Source: Colius striatus
Taxonomy: Eukaryota; Chordata; Aves; Coliiformes; Coliidae
Direction: 5' to 3'
Assembly (NCBI RefSeq): GCF_028858725.1
Contig: NC_084763.1
Span: 7,998,001-8,062,000, forward strand
Length of the DNA stretch: 64,000 bases
Position numbers and translations under genes: made by a program. Shown piece after piece: positions 44,774 to 58,923 of the stretch. Positions within the stretch are counted from its first letter, which is position 1, and each line of letters starts with the position of its first letter. The notes under the pieces are model-generated. The model did no database searches, was not told where the DNA came from, and saw only the letters and a program-made list of their open reading frames with translations.

Positions 44774-44837
44774 AGCAGCTCAATTACAACTCACCTCTGA
44801 AATAGAAAGCAGCTCAATTGCAACTCATCTCTGAGAT
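44774..44837. repeat. 34-bp tandem duplication
   Basis: AGCAGCTCAATTACAACTCA with its following 14 bases (44774-44807) is repeated from 44808 with two substitutions in the first 27 bases. The close similarity suggests a recent duplication. Confidence 0.85.
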
Positions 44838-47800
44838 TTTAATCTCCTTAGTTTTGGCATTTGCTTTTCTTTTTCAATATACTTATGTCAGTGGCAGACT
44901 GACATAAGCATACCCTGCCCTTATGTGCTATGCAATTTGTGTGTTGTGATTAATAATGGAGAACTTGAGACTAAATTACATCTCTCTACCAGCTTCATTG
45001 TTATGTGATTAATATCAATTATGAATTCTGCATAGCTCTTTTAAAAGAGCTTGAGCAACTCAGGTCATTCCCCACAAATTCATCAGCGTTGAGCCCAGTG
45101 GGGCTCACTTACTGTAAATATTTCCAAGAGAATATAAAAAAGTGTAATGAGGCCATGAAAACTAAGTTGTAAACCACTGAAAATTATATCAGTTAAGCAC
45201 TTTACAATAATATGTGGAAATGGGAAGTGTGGAAAGCTAAGAGTGTTTGATCTGGGAGTGTCAGAGGAGTGACCTATCAGTTTGGTTGTTTGAGGCAAGT
45301 ATGGATGGAGATCAAGTGGGAAAAATATTTCCCTTATATTGGCAGGGATATATGTATTTTCCTGATACTGGGTTGCAAAAATTATACAAAGTAAGGCAAA
45401 TAGCTGATCTCTCTGAGTATTGATAATGATAGATCAGTGAGTTCAAATGTCAGTTCTCTTTATCTTAAACATCTGGTTTTGGAAGGGTTGAAAATACTCA
45501 TCTCTTCAAGATGACTGGCATAATATTGATATCTTTAGGGTAGCCAGAGCAGCAGTGAGTGACTTTGTGACTAATGGGGAGTTTAAACTGTGGAAAGACA
45601 AGGAGAGAGAACAGCAACCACAAAGTGATTCATTACAGTCAAATGGAAAAAAGGTTTCGTAACCCTCTCTAATCTTTATAAAAACACTCTGTTAAATGTT
45701 ATGCACTGCTACTCTCTTTTTTTCAAATAGTAGATTACCTGATATAACTGGTTTATGGTATCCTGGCATGAGGGATATTCCCAATTCCAGATGTTTCTTA
45801 GTAGCAGTGTTTGTCTGAGAGGTACCAAGAGGCAATCTTTTCAGAATCCAGCTCAGCTCATAGCAGGGACCCTGTCAGAGCTGGATGTTCTTCAGGAGTG
45901 ACTACAGTGTAGGAAACACTGAAACTATTCAGGCAAGTTTGTGGATGTCATTTGGTGGCTAGGCTACTGCTGAGGAGGAAACACATATGAAAGTGTGTAA
46001 GAGGCTTTCTGAGAAGCTGACAAGTGGGCAGACACATCTGAGCATGGTGAAGAAGGATGGGAAGACAGTGCTGATGAGTAATCCCGCTTGAGTCTTTCAT
46101 GGCTCCAAAACATCGTGGAAGCACCAAATAGCACAGTTCAGTTAAACAGACTGGAAAAGAATTATGTCAAAAAGGCTTCTAATGGTGGCACATTTTGAAT
46201 CATCTAACATAAATGATTAATGTATCAAACATACAAAGTGATTATTGGAAAATGTGTCTGAATGACTTGAGTTATTAATTGCACTGTTATGAAAGCTTCA
46301 CGGTGTGGTGATCTCCATGCTGTCACAGCTATTGCCTATGCACGTACAACACCCAATGTGCTGCTTAAGGTGACAAAGATGAAGATGTGACATTAGAGGA
46401 AAATCAACTTGATAAAACAGAAGTCAAACCGAAAGAAAGAAGTGGTTATGTGGTTGGGTTTCCAGTTGTTACAGTGGTTGTGCTGTGTTTTTAATGGAAG
46501 TGTAGATGTCGTCACGTGCTTAAGACAATGATGGCTGCATGCTGGACTACAGATAAACCCCAAAATGTTGCACAATACCTGTTGGAAATTTGCTGCAGGG
46601 CAGCAGGTGTTTCTTTGCCACTGAAATTACTGTGGTGAGGGGGAGTTTGTTGCTTGCTTTCCTCCTCATCAGTGAATCAAGCTGTGCTTGCACCACTTCT
46701 GCATTACTTCCAGATGAGTCCATATTAAAAAAAGTTAAATGCTTTAAAACATACCTGGGAACTAATTTCCAGCAATATTACCAAACTTTTCATCTTTTCC
46801 TCACTCATTTCCTCCTCAAATTTTGTTTATTTCAGCGTCTAGTTGATTCAACCACTCAGCCAGAATTAGCTGGCTGGATTTTCAACTTGTATTGCCTGAA
46901 CTTGTTTCAAAGGAGAGGTAAATTCAGATTCTGATGTACCATCATGATATTGGCAGTTTTAGAGCCAGAGGCAGGATATGTCCCTGTTAGAGACATAGTG
47001 TAGCCTTCTATTTCTGATGGAGTTTGATCCTTGCAACGACATGTTTAGCTTATTGTGCAGGGTGAGAACACATCTGAGAAGCTCATAGTACAGTCAATAC
47101 CTTCCACAGTTCTGACCCCACAACACAGAAGGCCTCGTAATGTTCACTCTGTTGCTGTCACTAGCCACGTCTGACAGAACAGCGTCACCAGCCATGTCAC
47201 AGAACTGAGAATGTCTTTTTTGCAGTCTCAGTGGGACAATATTAACCAACTGCCTTGCTAATCTTGACATGCCTTGCACTGCCACTGCCTGTTACAATAC
47301 AGTCACCTGGGGCTGATGGAAGTCCTGTTTTGATTGGCACATGAAGAGACTGCAACATGAAATAACATCAGTCTAAAGGAAAAGGTTCACCTACAGATGG
47401 CCCCAAAACTCTTCAAAAAACCACCTTTTCATGAGCTTTTTGGGGTGATGTTGTGATCTGCTCATGTAACCTACATTAGTTCAGGATGTCCAAGAATGCT
47501 GCCTGGAATGTGCAACAGTTCCACATACTCTGAACAGCATCACTTCTTTCCCTGCAACAAGTAAGTAATCAACAGTCACTGTCACAAATAGCTCTATAGT
47601 CTGCTGGCTACTACACATGAAAGCATGAAAAGAAACTAAAGTCATAGACTGATATAATTGCTGGGTGGAACTTTGGGATTTCAATTCCCAGCAAGAACTT
47701 GCTGGTAGATATTTGATATCTCTGTAGCTCCCAGGAAGTTCTAAAATTGTTCTTTCTGCTCATCAAAAACTGGGATTTGGTTCTTGCCAATAAACTATAG

Positions 47801-50121
47801 CAGTGTCTTGGAAGTCAGTGAGATAAGCACTGTTAATATTTTATGCCATTTACTGATTGCTGACAGCAGGCTGCTTATCAGGTAGACCTGCTGATACCTG
47901 ATGTAGAGGACATGAGATCCAGTCCCCCCAGATAGCTCCTGTGTTTCAGACATAGTGAAACAGTCTTGCAAAATGTCTGCCTTCCCTGAGTGATCAGTGG
48001 CAGAACAGTTTAAACACCAGTACTCCACACTTGTTAGTAATATCCATGCCTAACAATATTCGGTTTTCTTGATATCATTGAGAATCAAGCTACTACCATA
48101 ATGCTGATACACAAGACAGCTTGGAAGAGAAGTTCTCTACAGTTCTGATGGATGGGGACAAGTGATGTTAATCATGGAAAGAAGTCTGCACTGTTAATTC
48201 CATTTTGTGTCCTGAAGATTGTTTTATGTGTATGTTTACACGATACCCACTGGTTTATCTGAAGACATACTGTGGCATACTCCATCTAAGAGTAATCAAT
48301 CACAAAATGGAAGGACATTCTCATGATACTGTATTGTGGCACAACTACATTTCAGCTCAGGGGTTAATGAGTTCTTTCCTCTGAAAGCTTATACAGATTT
48401 CAAGAGACATTCCCCAGAGCAACTAACACGGTTGTTTAGTGATTGCAAAACTGAGTCCTTGAGTCATTGTTGCATCTATTTGAGGTATTCCAGGAGTGCC
48501 TCTTCTCAATCTGTGTAGAAAGGGTTTCTCAGGTCACCAGGTGGATTAATGGCATATCTGGCTGTTGAAAGTCTTACTATTTTTGGGTATTCATTCTCAT
48601 TATTTTTGTTTATTGTCTAGCATCCATCTCATTTAACCCTCTGAAAGTGTATTTTGTTGGTTCTGTTAGTTATTTATCAACTCATAATCCCACTGCCCTC
48701 TTTCCCAAGAAGAAGTGACCAGACATATTCCACTGTCCACCTGACAACACCTTATGAAATGCTCCTACTGCAAGGACATTACTCACCAGAAAACAGAGGC
48801 TGGGGTTTACCCATTAGCAGCAAGGAATGGTGGATATTGTCCTCTTGTTTTGCAGGAGGAGGAAAAGCTGGACTACTGGATTGTAGTTTTGTGTAGATGG
48901 TATATGTGGGAAGCCTCTTGTACTCTCTTCCAATTTATAAACTCAGTAGGAAACATCAAGCTCTAGCTTACAAAGTTATACGCTAGAAGAGTGTTTCTAA
49001 AGGATCTAAAGGATCATGGCTGTATCTGGTGAGTGGCAGAACCTGTAGACATTAGTTGACTTTTGTTTTCACCAGACAGCATCCAAGGCCCTGAATCCTC
49101 TCTGGTTCCTTGTGTTGTTCCTGTACCGTGATCCGCCAGGCAGAGCATACCCCAGGCATATCGCTGCGCTCTCTGTCTGAATTACAAAACGGCACCACTG
49201 GGGTAGAAGTGACTCTCTGACATTTCAGCTGCAGCCTTCCCTGATGGCAGTAGCTCAGGGAAATGTCAGCATGAGGAGACAGTCGGGAGTCTGACAGCCT
49301 GTTACCTGCCTGCAGAAAAGGCAGGATGCTTTGATCAGACTCCCACCGGCTCATGCAGTGTGGGCATGCAGGAAGAAAGGTGAGCTGAATGCTTTTTCCT
49401 GGGAGTTATTTCATGAGGAGGTAGCCACTGCAGAAATAGATGTAAGGGATGTATTGCTTTCTTATTAGATTGTTATTCTAACTGATCAGACAGGATCTGA
49501 TTGAATAGATTTTATTCCATCTGATAATGACTGAACAGCATTTCATTTTAACTGTATTCCTTTTCAAGCCATGCAAACAGTAGTAAACGAATAATTCTAG
49601 AAGAAAACTAAAGGAATTGGATAATGTTATATTTGGTAGTAGAGATGCTCTGATTTGGGGTGACTTCAGAGAGCAATTCAACTTCTGCAAGTGCAAGCTG
49701 TGGTTTTTATCTACAAAAACTCTTCTAAAAATGCCTGTCATTTTCCCTGTGTCCTGGAGCACAGTTAATTTTCTTTGTAGTAGCTGGTGTAGAGCTGTGT
49801 TTTGGATTTAGTATGAGAGTGATGTTGATAATACACAGATATTTCTGCTGTTGCTAAGTAGTGCTTATCTTAAAGGATTTATCTGTTTCCCATGCCCTAA
49901 CAGCAAGGAGGTTCACAGGGAGCTCGAGGCAGCATAACCAGGACAACTTACTCCAACTAACCATAGGGCTATTCCATACCAAGGGACATCATGCCCAGCT
50001 GATACGTCATGGAGACAGTTGGCCAGGAAGGGTGGTCTGCTGCTTGGGCACTGCTCAGTAAGTGGTGAGCAAATGTATTGCCCATCAACTAGTCTTTCTT
50101 GGGCTTTTTCTGTATTCCTTG

Positions 50122-50168
50122 TCATTATTGTTATTGTTACTACTGTTGTTGTTACTATTCTATTATTA
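50122..50168. repeat. (TTR)n triplet-rich microsatellite
   Basis: Imperfect TTG/TTA/ACT triplets over about 45 bp. Confidence 0.7.
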
Positions 50169-50289
50169 AATTGATGGTGAATCTGAGGGGAGTGAAAGTC
50201 CATCCGCTTAATTGCTGGTTGAGGTTAAACCATGACACCCTAGCACTTCATTACTCTGTGTTTCTGCTTATTTCAGCCACCTCTGTTTA

Positions 50290-50707
50290 TCATAGAATCA
50301 CAGAATGGTAGGGGTTGGAAGGGACCTTTAGAGATCATCTAGTTCAACCCCCCTACAGAAGCAGATCCACCTAGATCAGGTCACATAGGAACATGTCCAG
50401 GCGGGTCTTGAAGACCTCCAAGGAAGGAGCCTCCACACCCTCCCTGGGCAGCCTGTGCCAGGGCTCCCTCACCTCAACAGGGAAAGAGTTTTTTCTTATA
50501 TTTAACTGGAACTTTTTGTATTCCAGCTTCATCCCATTACCCCTTATCCTGTTGCTAGCTACTATAGCAAAAAGTGATGCCCCAACCTCCTGACATCCAT
50601 CATTTAGATATTTGTAAATATTAATAAGATCCCCACTCAGTCTTCTCTTTTCCAGACTGAACAGCCCCAATTCCCACAGCCTTTCCTCATATTAAAGATG
50701 TTCCAAC
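50290..50707 (-). mobile_element. CR1 LINE fragment, minus strand, ORF2 C-terminus intact
   Basis: About 420 bp. On the minus strand the frame is open from about 50670 to the normal-looking end at 50371 ([39 protein letters not shown], stop), followed by the 3'UTR and octamers at 50290-50310. Similar in type to the copies at 42.1 kb and 9.3 kb. Confidence 0.95.
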
Positions 50708-53700
50708 AGTTTGTTTTCCTTTGACCCATAAAATTTTGTTAACTTACTTCAAAGACATCTTTTTGAGATATCTCTTTTGTCTTTGTCTTTTTATCTCTTT
50801 CTTCTTTGTAACGTTAAATTATAAACAAACAGATCATTAGGAGTTACACATTTCCTTCTTCTCCTATTCTCCCTTGCATTGTTTTGTCTTGGCTTATAAT
50901 GGCTTGAGTTTTGCAATCGAGCTGTTTCTTTTTCATGAAACCTGTTGTTGTTTCAGTTTTGCAGACTTCTCAGAGTTCACTTCCTCTACACAGTTCTAAT
51001 TTGCTCTAGTGCTTCACATGCAGATGCTGCTATTATGTGGTTATTTTGTAAATAGCTCTATTTTTACAGACTGTGCTGTCAGAAGGAGCTACCATCAACA
51101 CTGCAACATAAAAAGCCTCTGCTTTGGCATAGTCTTGTGAATCAGAGGGCTGTGTTCATTCCATGTGTATAATATGGGTCTTAGAACAAGGCTATCGAGG
51201 TAAGGTGGTTGCATGGTGAGAATCTTCTTAAACCACAATGTAAGAGTGTTTTTTTTATCTAATTAAGCTGTAAAACTGTTTAAAGCTTTGTGGTGGTTTG
51301 AACCTAGAAAGTGATTATAATCACTGCATGACTTTGGTCTAAGTCAGTGGTTCTCAAACTTTATACTGCCCAGCCTCTTCATGCCAGAACTTGGCTGGCA
51401 ACAAGTCAAATAAGCCAAGCGTTAAGGTCATCAGTAAGCAGAGCAGCTCAAGCCTAGAAACACAGACAAATTACCCTGAAGTTTCCGGTGCTCTGTGAGT
51501 TAGCTTTCAGTATTTCAGTAAACAGATGAAAACAGTCAATGAGGAGACGAACCATGTGCCATATGATATCAAACAGCTCCTTCCTCAAGGGGGAAGAGCC
51601 ACTTAATGAAGAACTCTTAATTCGGCTGTGGCTGAGAGGACATAAACTTTTAAATACACTGTAGGTCATAAGTTGTGGCCATCTGTTGTTAAGGAAAAGG
51701 CATGACAGAGGTATTTTGCTCATCAGCTTATGCTAACTAATGTAACTAATTCACTAGTAACTTTAGCTGATGTTACTCTTCTCAGGGAGAGCTGGAGAGT
51801 AAAATTTCAAGGGAAGGGGGAAGTTTGAGATAAAAAAGTCTGTCAGCTTTCAAGAGCCATTTTTCTTAAACTACATTTCTCCTTTCAAGAGTCCTAAGGG
51901 CTAGGAGGAAAGATTATAAGTAGTTAGGAAAAGTGTATTTTTACAAATAGAAATATTTTTAGGGACATTGTGGAGAGTAGTAGTAGAGCTAAAACAGGAG
52001 AGTGGCTGGTGACTTATGTTGCACAACCTGTTTACAGGACAGGTTCCACCAAGCCTGTGCACTGATATTTTGTGCTTTGCAGCAGAGCCAGAGGACAGTG
52101 AGAGAGACATTGGGAGCAGCAGATGAGTCATCTCCATGTTCCCCATTGCAAAAAAGCCTCTTCCTAAATTCATTTCTTCATTTGCTTCATCCATGACACA
52201 CAGGCAGTCACCTGGTTAAGTTTTGGGAAAAGGGATTGGTATGACAATGCCATGGAGAAAACAGAGCATGGAGCTTGTGAAAATTCCCTTTTATTTCCAG
52301 TTCCTTTTCTAACTTTGGAGAGAAGGAACTTTTTCCCAGCAGTTAGCCTTTTCACGAGTCTGCTAGTTTTCACATTGCAAAATGTTAGAGGGGGTTTCCA
52401 CAGAGAGAGAATATGAAGATGAAAGAGGAAGAATTGTTCTAGGAAGAGGTTTCACTAAAAAAATGTGGATGAAGGATTGTTTATCACATCTTTGGGTAAA
52501 CAGTGGTGGCATACTGACAGAAAATGTGTCACTGGATTTACTTGACATAAACTACTTCTGCCAAGCAGAGTAGGAAAATAAAGCATCATGTGTTTTTATG
52601 CTATTGTTTAGTACCATATAAAGGCTCTGTCTTATTGTAGTCATTTAAAAAATGTCCTGGTTTGCTAGATTAATATAATTGTGATGGGATATTTTATGTA
52701 ACCATAGCGTGTCTTGGATAACACAAATCAGCCTTCCCAAGTATTCATGTGAAATCATGAATGAAAGAATTGGTATGCAAGGCAAATGTCTTCTAGTCTG
52801 TCTTTTGCAGCCTTCTTTCCTCTGAAACATTCATCATCTCCTTCCTTGCTTGTCAGGGCCGAAAAATAGGCAGCTACTTTCTTGTTAGCAGTAAGGCAGA
52901 GCACTAAAATCACAATCATATCTTTCCTTGGCAGAGAGAAAATTACATGATACGGAGCCCAACTTTCCCTCCTTCTGGTGTGTGTGAGTCTGGTACTTCA
53001 CAAGCGACATTCACCTGCTTGTGTCTTCCTACATATATTTCAGTGCCCCTGTGTGGTTCCCATAAGTGATTATATACATCTACTTGAAGTGGGAGAGCCT
53101 CCGTAGGTGGGGATGCCATCTCAGTCCCAGTGGGTCAGAAACTGGGACATGAGGGGCACAACTCAGGGTCTAAAGTGAGGAGAGACAGCAAAGAAGCACA
53201 AGAACAAGGCTACCAAGGAGGTGATTTCACTGAGTGTGTGATGGATGCATCCTTTTGTAGAGCACTTCCTGAGACTGTTTGGGAGTGCACTGGATGGATC
53301 AAAACAGGAACCCTTTCAAAAGTCTAGCCTTTCAATTTCTAAATGAGGTTGCTCCATGCACCTGATTTTGTGCTGTCAGACTTTTTATCTTTCTTCCCTA
53401 GAATTCCCAGGGGTTTGTATTCTCTGTCTGTTCATCTCAAGAAAACCTACAGCTGAGGAATAGGTGAAGCAGTTCACTGGCAGCTCCTTACCTTGCTTGT
53501 TGTTCTGTTAAGATAATGACAGGGAGTAGAGTACCATAAGCAATTACACTCATCAGTGTCAGCATTTAGAAATGACCCGTTTTGCCATTAACTTGACATT
53601 ACATTGTATGGTTTTGTGAAGCAGCTCTCTCATCTTGTATAATATCAGCATCTTCTTTCTGAGCTATGGCTCCTGCCCTTCGATTGTCAATCTGGTCACA

Positions 53701-56700
53701 AAATTGTCCACTGGTGAACCAAATGTCTCTGTACAATTTATGTCACACCTTTTGAGTGACAACAGAAGGTCATGACTTACCCTGAGTTTAGTATGTGGCT
53801 CCTCACCAACAGCTGAAAATAGTGTAGTAAAGAAGACATGAAGAAATTGTGGGTTTTGCTGGCTGTGAGTAGTTCTGTTGTTTGGTGTTCTGCTTTTTCT
53901 TTTTAGTTATCATTTGTTCATCTTTCTGTGTGTTTAGTTTAGTCTGTTGTTTATTCTCTAAATAACAACCATTGCTATAAACACTGCCCTCCTATAGCTT
54001 TTCAACAATTCCTATGCTGTAGGATAAAGTAATTTTCAACACGATACACCTTCCATAAGTTCACCCACGTGTGGTTGTGCTCTCTATGTACCGCTCCATG
54101 GCTCATGGTGGCACTCAAAATTCCAGACTGGAGTGCATGTGATAAAAGACAGGACCTGTAGTGTGTTTGTACACATAAGATTGCAGGGGGAAAACCAGAG
54201 AGTCGTGAAAACTGCTGTTCAGAACAAGGACATCCTGAATCCTAGGCCTGAGGACTCACTCCCTCAGAGCAAAGAGCTATGCTGAAATTCAATGTGTCTG
54301 GATAGCCAGGACAAGACATTCAGGTCAAATAGTGAAAACACAAGGCAGATTACAGCTTTAATCTCAAATTCTGGGCAAAGCAGGTGAACAGTTTCATTAT
54401 TTATTGGATACAGAGTTGGTTGGTCTGTATCCTATGCCTCTCCCCATGACCTCTTACAAGTCACTTTCTTCTGTTCTTCAGATATTTTTGTATCTGCAGA
54501 AGAAATGATTTCTAGAATGGAGACTGTAAACTGTAGTGAGCATCCCAGTGTGTATGGGTTGGGCAGCTTGAGATATCTGAGGCAAACAGAATGACTTGAT
54601 CATCCTTTCTTTTTCCCCACCAGTATCTGTTAGTGCTCAAAATGCCAGTGCTTGAGTGGAGAACAAAAAAAAGAAAGAGAGGGAGGAGTGTGCCTTTGTT
54701 TCCTCCTAAAGCATCTGTTCTTTCTGCTTTCTTACAGTGAGGGGCATGCCCATCTGACAGTGTTACCAATATGACCGTTCTCGATAAGCAGGCTGAAGGA
54801 ACAGATGCATCAGAAGGAAATGGAGACTTCTTTTCTATTTAAACATGACTCTTCCAGGTATGATAGCAGATATGAATTTTCAAAGAATTAGGTAGAAACA
54901 GGCCACCCATGCTAGCACCATAGTTGTGACAGCTGTGAGCACAACTAGTTTTTGATGGTAAGACTCCTCTTACTCAGCTGGAACTTTCCCTTATCAACCA
55001 AATTTAGCAAGTCAGGTGTACAAATGGGATTTTGGTTTTGTTTTGTTTGCCTGCTCTTTTTATGCAGAACTTCACACAGAGAACAACAGAAGACACATTT
55101 AGCAGTTTGATTTTCTCTCCTTCAGAATGTCTGGGGATTTTTCCAGTGTTCATTTGATGGCATTAAAAATGAATGGGATGACTAAATGGTTTACAACTTC
55201 ACATATTCAGTTAACGTGAAAGCAATTACTAATGCGTATAATTATCTCCAGAATTACTTGGATCATGCAAATGACATTCAAACCAACTGTTTTTCCAGGG
55301 GATGTGTCATTACATAATTCATCATAAGGATAGTACCCTGCAATCTGAGCTAACATTATTGCCCTTTCAGAATTTATTTCTCAGATTATCCTCGTGGAGA
55401 GTGATAACTTTCTATTTCCACCAGTTTCTAGAGTGCTTCCAGTGCTTCAGCAGGGAACTAGGTATTGAATTCAGCTTATCTCTATCACTTTAATGGGAGT
55501 CTTAGATGTAACAACACTGGGATCAATGTTCAATCCATTATCCTCCGAATTAAGGGGACCATACTGAGACCAATATGTGGTTTGACCTCAAATGACTGAG
55601 CCCTAGTCAGTGAGAGAAGGTTCAGAGAAAATGGTGAAGCATTAACAAAAAAAGAGAAAAGAATCTTAGGTTAAAATGAAGGAAAGATAAATTAGTGGTG
55701 AAGGATGAGAATTAGGGGAGTGTACTTCATTATTAAGGGTAAAGAGAATGACTGTTGGGTGGTAAAAGGAATGGGGATAAGGTATGATCTGGATGGTTAC
55801 TACAGGCTCTAGAATGAAGTTCTACCTGAAGCCCTGGTGCAAAAACTATTGTAGTTTTTAATAACTGTGAGGAAAAAGCTGAAGCATAAGCTGTACTTCA
55901 CTTTCCATACTTTCCCCTCGCTGTGTTATTTAATAATAAAAGTTGTTTGTGTCTGCAAGGAAGGAACACCACAGATGCAACTTTCAGCCACATCCTATTT
56001 TCTGGCAGTGGAGGGGCAGGGGTCTCACTGACAAGAGTTGTGTGCTGACCCTGGCTGGCAGCTGAGCATCCACACAACTGCTCCCTCAGTCCCTCCACCT
56101 TCAGCAGGATATAGTAGACAATAGGAAGAACAAGAGTAAAATTAGTTGATGCATAGATAGTTTAGTAGGCAAAAGAGAAACAAACAAGCAGGAAATGATT
56201 TATCATCTCCCATAAGCAGATCAATACCCAGCTAGTCTCTGAGCAACCACCACCAAAGAAGTCAATCTCTTCTCTTCTTTTTCTACCTCAGTTTGCATTT
56301 CTGAGCATAACATCACACGGTGCAGAATATCCCTTTGGTGAGCTGTTTTGCCTGTGCCCCCTCCCAATGTCATGCCCATTCCTAGCTTACTCACTGGGGA
56401 AAAAGAAAAATTCTTGATGCTGTACAAGCATCAAACAGTAGTCAGAACTTTGTGTGTTGTTAGCACTGTTTTAACCACAAATCCAGAACTCAGTATTGTA
56501 TGGGCTGCTATAAAGAGTTCACTCCATCCCAGCCAGACCCAGTGCAGCATGCAATCACATAGTCCCCAAGCAAGGCAAACACAGCAGGTCCAGTGATAGT
56601 CAACAACCTGTGGTTACCAGAGAACTGTGAAAGGCAACACAGCTTCAGCATCACTCTGGGAAGCCAAATTGATGGGTCAGGGGTATTTCAGCAAGGTACA

Positions 56701-58840
56701 CAGCCAGACAAAGATAAAAATGTCAGCCAAAAGGCAAAGGCAAGGCCACCAAGTCATGATTCGTTACCATAGCCAAGGACATGCATGTAATTCCCTTTTT
56801 CCTCTCCTCATTATGCTGGACTGCTAGACTTAGTGTTAGACTCACAAGCAACACCAGATGACTTTGATCTTTATCAGATAATTCATCTTGGGAACACTGG
56901 TCAGTGAGAACAGGACACTTCTTCCAGGTAACAGATACTGTATTTAGCCACAGGAGTCTGGTAACCAGAAGGGAAAAAAAGTATGTTTGTTGTCTCATCT
57001 ACAGCTTTGCCAGTTTTCCTAAAGACTTACCACAACTCTTCCTGGTGGCAGAAGTACAAATGTCTTCTCTTCAGGCCTTTCCTGAAGTATCAGAGCTTTA
57101 TTTAAGCTTTTTCACCTTGAGGATCCCTCGCTCTCTTAGCTACGTGTGCTATGTGGAGAAGGATTTGAAAACCTGCTGGTTTGGGAGCTCTTCACCCATT
57201 TTAGAATGTGTCCTTTTGTATTTTATTTCAGTTGTATTGTATTGTATTGCACCTTTAGCTGCCATCATTGAAAATCATGACCTGGGCAGACTGTGTCATA
57301 TGAACTGGAGTGGACCTAGTAACACTAAAGGAAGCCTGAGGGCAGGATTTTCAGAAGACTTCAGGTCCTCTGGACACTTTCCACTTTTTAAAAGAGTTTT
57401 CAAGAATGGTTATTTTTTTTTCAGAAATTTAAAGGCAAAAACTTTTATTCAGGATTGACAAAGTAAGTGTGAGCTCTTTTGTTCACAGAAATGCCAACAA
57501 TCTGAGCCATCACTAGCATTACTTTATAGGTGTAACTTTTTAACCCTCCCAAATCAAGTGTTGATCTGTTTGAATCCAGGGATCGTAGCACTTCTGTAGT
57601 AAAGATTGCCAGACTAAAAATTATGGCAACTTATGGGAATATATAGGAGGAAGCATAACCTTGACTCTTGGGAGTCTGGGAGGCAAGAAATCTGGCCTCA
57701 AGCTGTTGGAAAGCTGCAAATGACTGTGGGGCCTTCAGCAGAGGGGTTAGAAACCTTCTGCACAGAACAGAGTAGGCAGAATGCAATTATGAAGAATAGG
57801 TTTTACATAACAAAGACAAACCAGAGATTCCCAGAATGGATGTGCTTCCCAAAGAATATAATCCATCTAATGGAGCAAATATACACTCCAGCACAAGTTT
57901 GTATACACATACATGAGCATTTGTTAAACTGATTAAACATAGCTCAGTTTGTTTATTACAGTTTTGCTTTGTTACATGTGCAAATTGAAAAAATCTGGCA
58001 TCTGTCAGTAAATCACCAGGCAACTGAAAGTGACCAAATGTCAAAGGTTTTTTGAAGGCTGACAAAATATTTCCCTCTCCTAGAGAGTGGATGATCCTTC
58101 AGTAAAGGACCAGACTCCTTGATCCAGTTATGGGACCACAGTAACTTGTATTTCTTTGGCTACAGTGGACCTAAGGGATAACAGACACAGATCCAGTCCT
58201 GACAGGAGAGTGACATAAGGCAGAAGTTTGAAACGTGTACTCGGTTCTCTCTCACTCTAAGTTACCCCAAGTGAGTGATCTGCTTGTGTTTTTGGAATGA
58301 AGCAAGTGTAAAGATGAAGTTGTGAGAATAATAAGTGATTTCATATCATTTAATTTGATATGCACTTTGTGTCAGTGAAGAAAAGAAGGATTCTGCTGAA
58401 ACATGCTACTGGAATATTTCATTGACGCTCCATTTCACGCCTTGAATACTTGCTATTTGAATAGAGCTCATGCCCTTGCTATCTAAAACCAGCAGGGTAA
58501 AAAATCTTGCCTTCAATATTACAGTTTCCAGAAGAAGTTGTTAGACCCTCAGAGTAGACAACTTATTGGTCATGGTGGTTTGTTGTTATTGAGATATTTT
58601 CAGGAAAAAAACAGAAAGGAATGGATACTTGTGTTGTCGTTCTTAAATAAGGGTAATTGAGGAAAATCTTTATGAAGCAGGGCATGACTTAGGTCAAAGA
58701 CTAGAGTAAGGCCCATATGCCTGCCTTCAACAGAGAAGATAAAATCCAGTAGCTTATGAAAGATGGATCTTATGGTCTGCCAAAGATAAACAATGCTACA
58801 GAGCTACACAGCCGTGCCGAAGCCTCAGCGGTCTTCCCAG
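50708..58840. other. Intergenic spacer, right half of the NME8-GPR141 interval
   Basis: About 8 kb without a recognised gene, RNA or CR1 copy. The longest open frame is 184 codons (56904-57458, plus strand); it shows no motif and starts and ends in ordinary AT-rich sequence. A (TTGTA)n run lies at 57232-57250. Confidence 0.6.
57232..57250. repeat. (TTGTA)n microsatellite
   Basis: About four pentamer units, TTGTATTGTATTGTATTG, in the spacer upstream of the GPR141 3' end. Confidence 0.75.
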
Positions 58841-58862
58841 CTCAGCAAAGTCCCGATGGAGT

Positions 58863-58868
58863 TTTATT
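58863..58868 (-). terminator. GPR141 poly(A) signal (AATAAA)
   Basis: A canonical AATAAA on the minus strand, about 55 nt after the GPR141 stop; cleavage would fall near 58840-58850. A 3'UTR this short is unusual but possible. If the protein ran past the TGA at 58926, the next in-frame stop (TAA) would overlap this hexamer. Confidence 0.5.
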
Positions 58869-58923
58869 TAAGCCAGAAGCCAGGATTGACACACTGCAGC
58901 TGGATTTCCTGGCACTTCACAGT

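Larger units (their letters stand above)
43321..50289. other. Intergenic spacer, left half of the NME8-GPR141 interval
   Basis: About 7 kb, AT-rich, with no recognised gene and no CR1 copy. It includes a T-rich patch (43950-44000) and a 34-bp tandem duplication at 44774. Open frames are all short and lack motifs. Confidence 0.6.

Noticed and set aside
56904-57458. 184-codon plus-strand open frame
   Set aside because: No recognisable domain, signal peptide followed by a plausible mature protein, or splice signals; it lies in AT-rich spacer. Probably chance.
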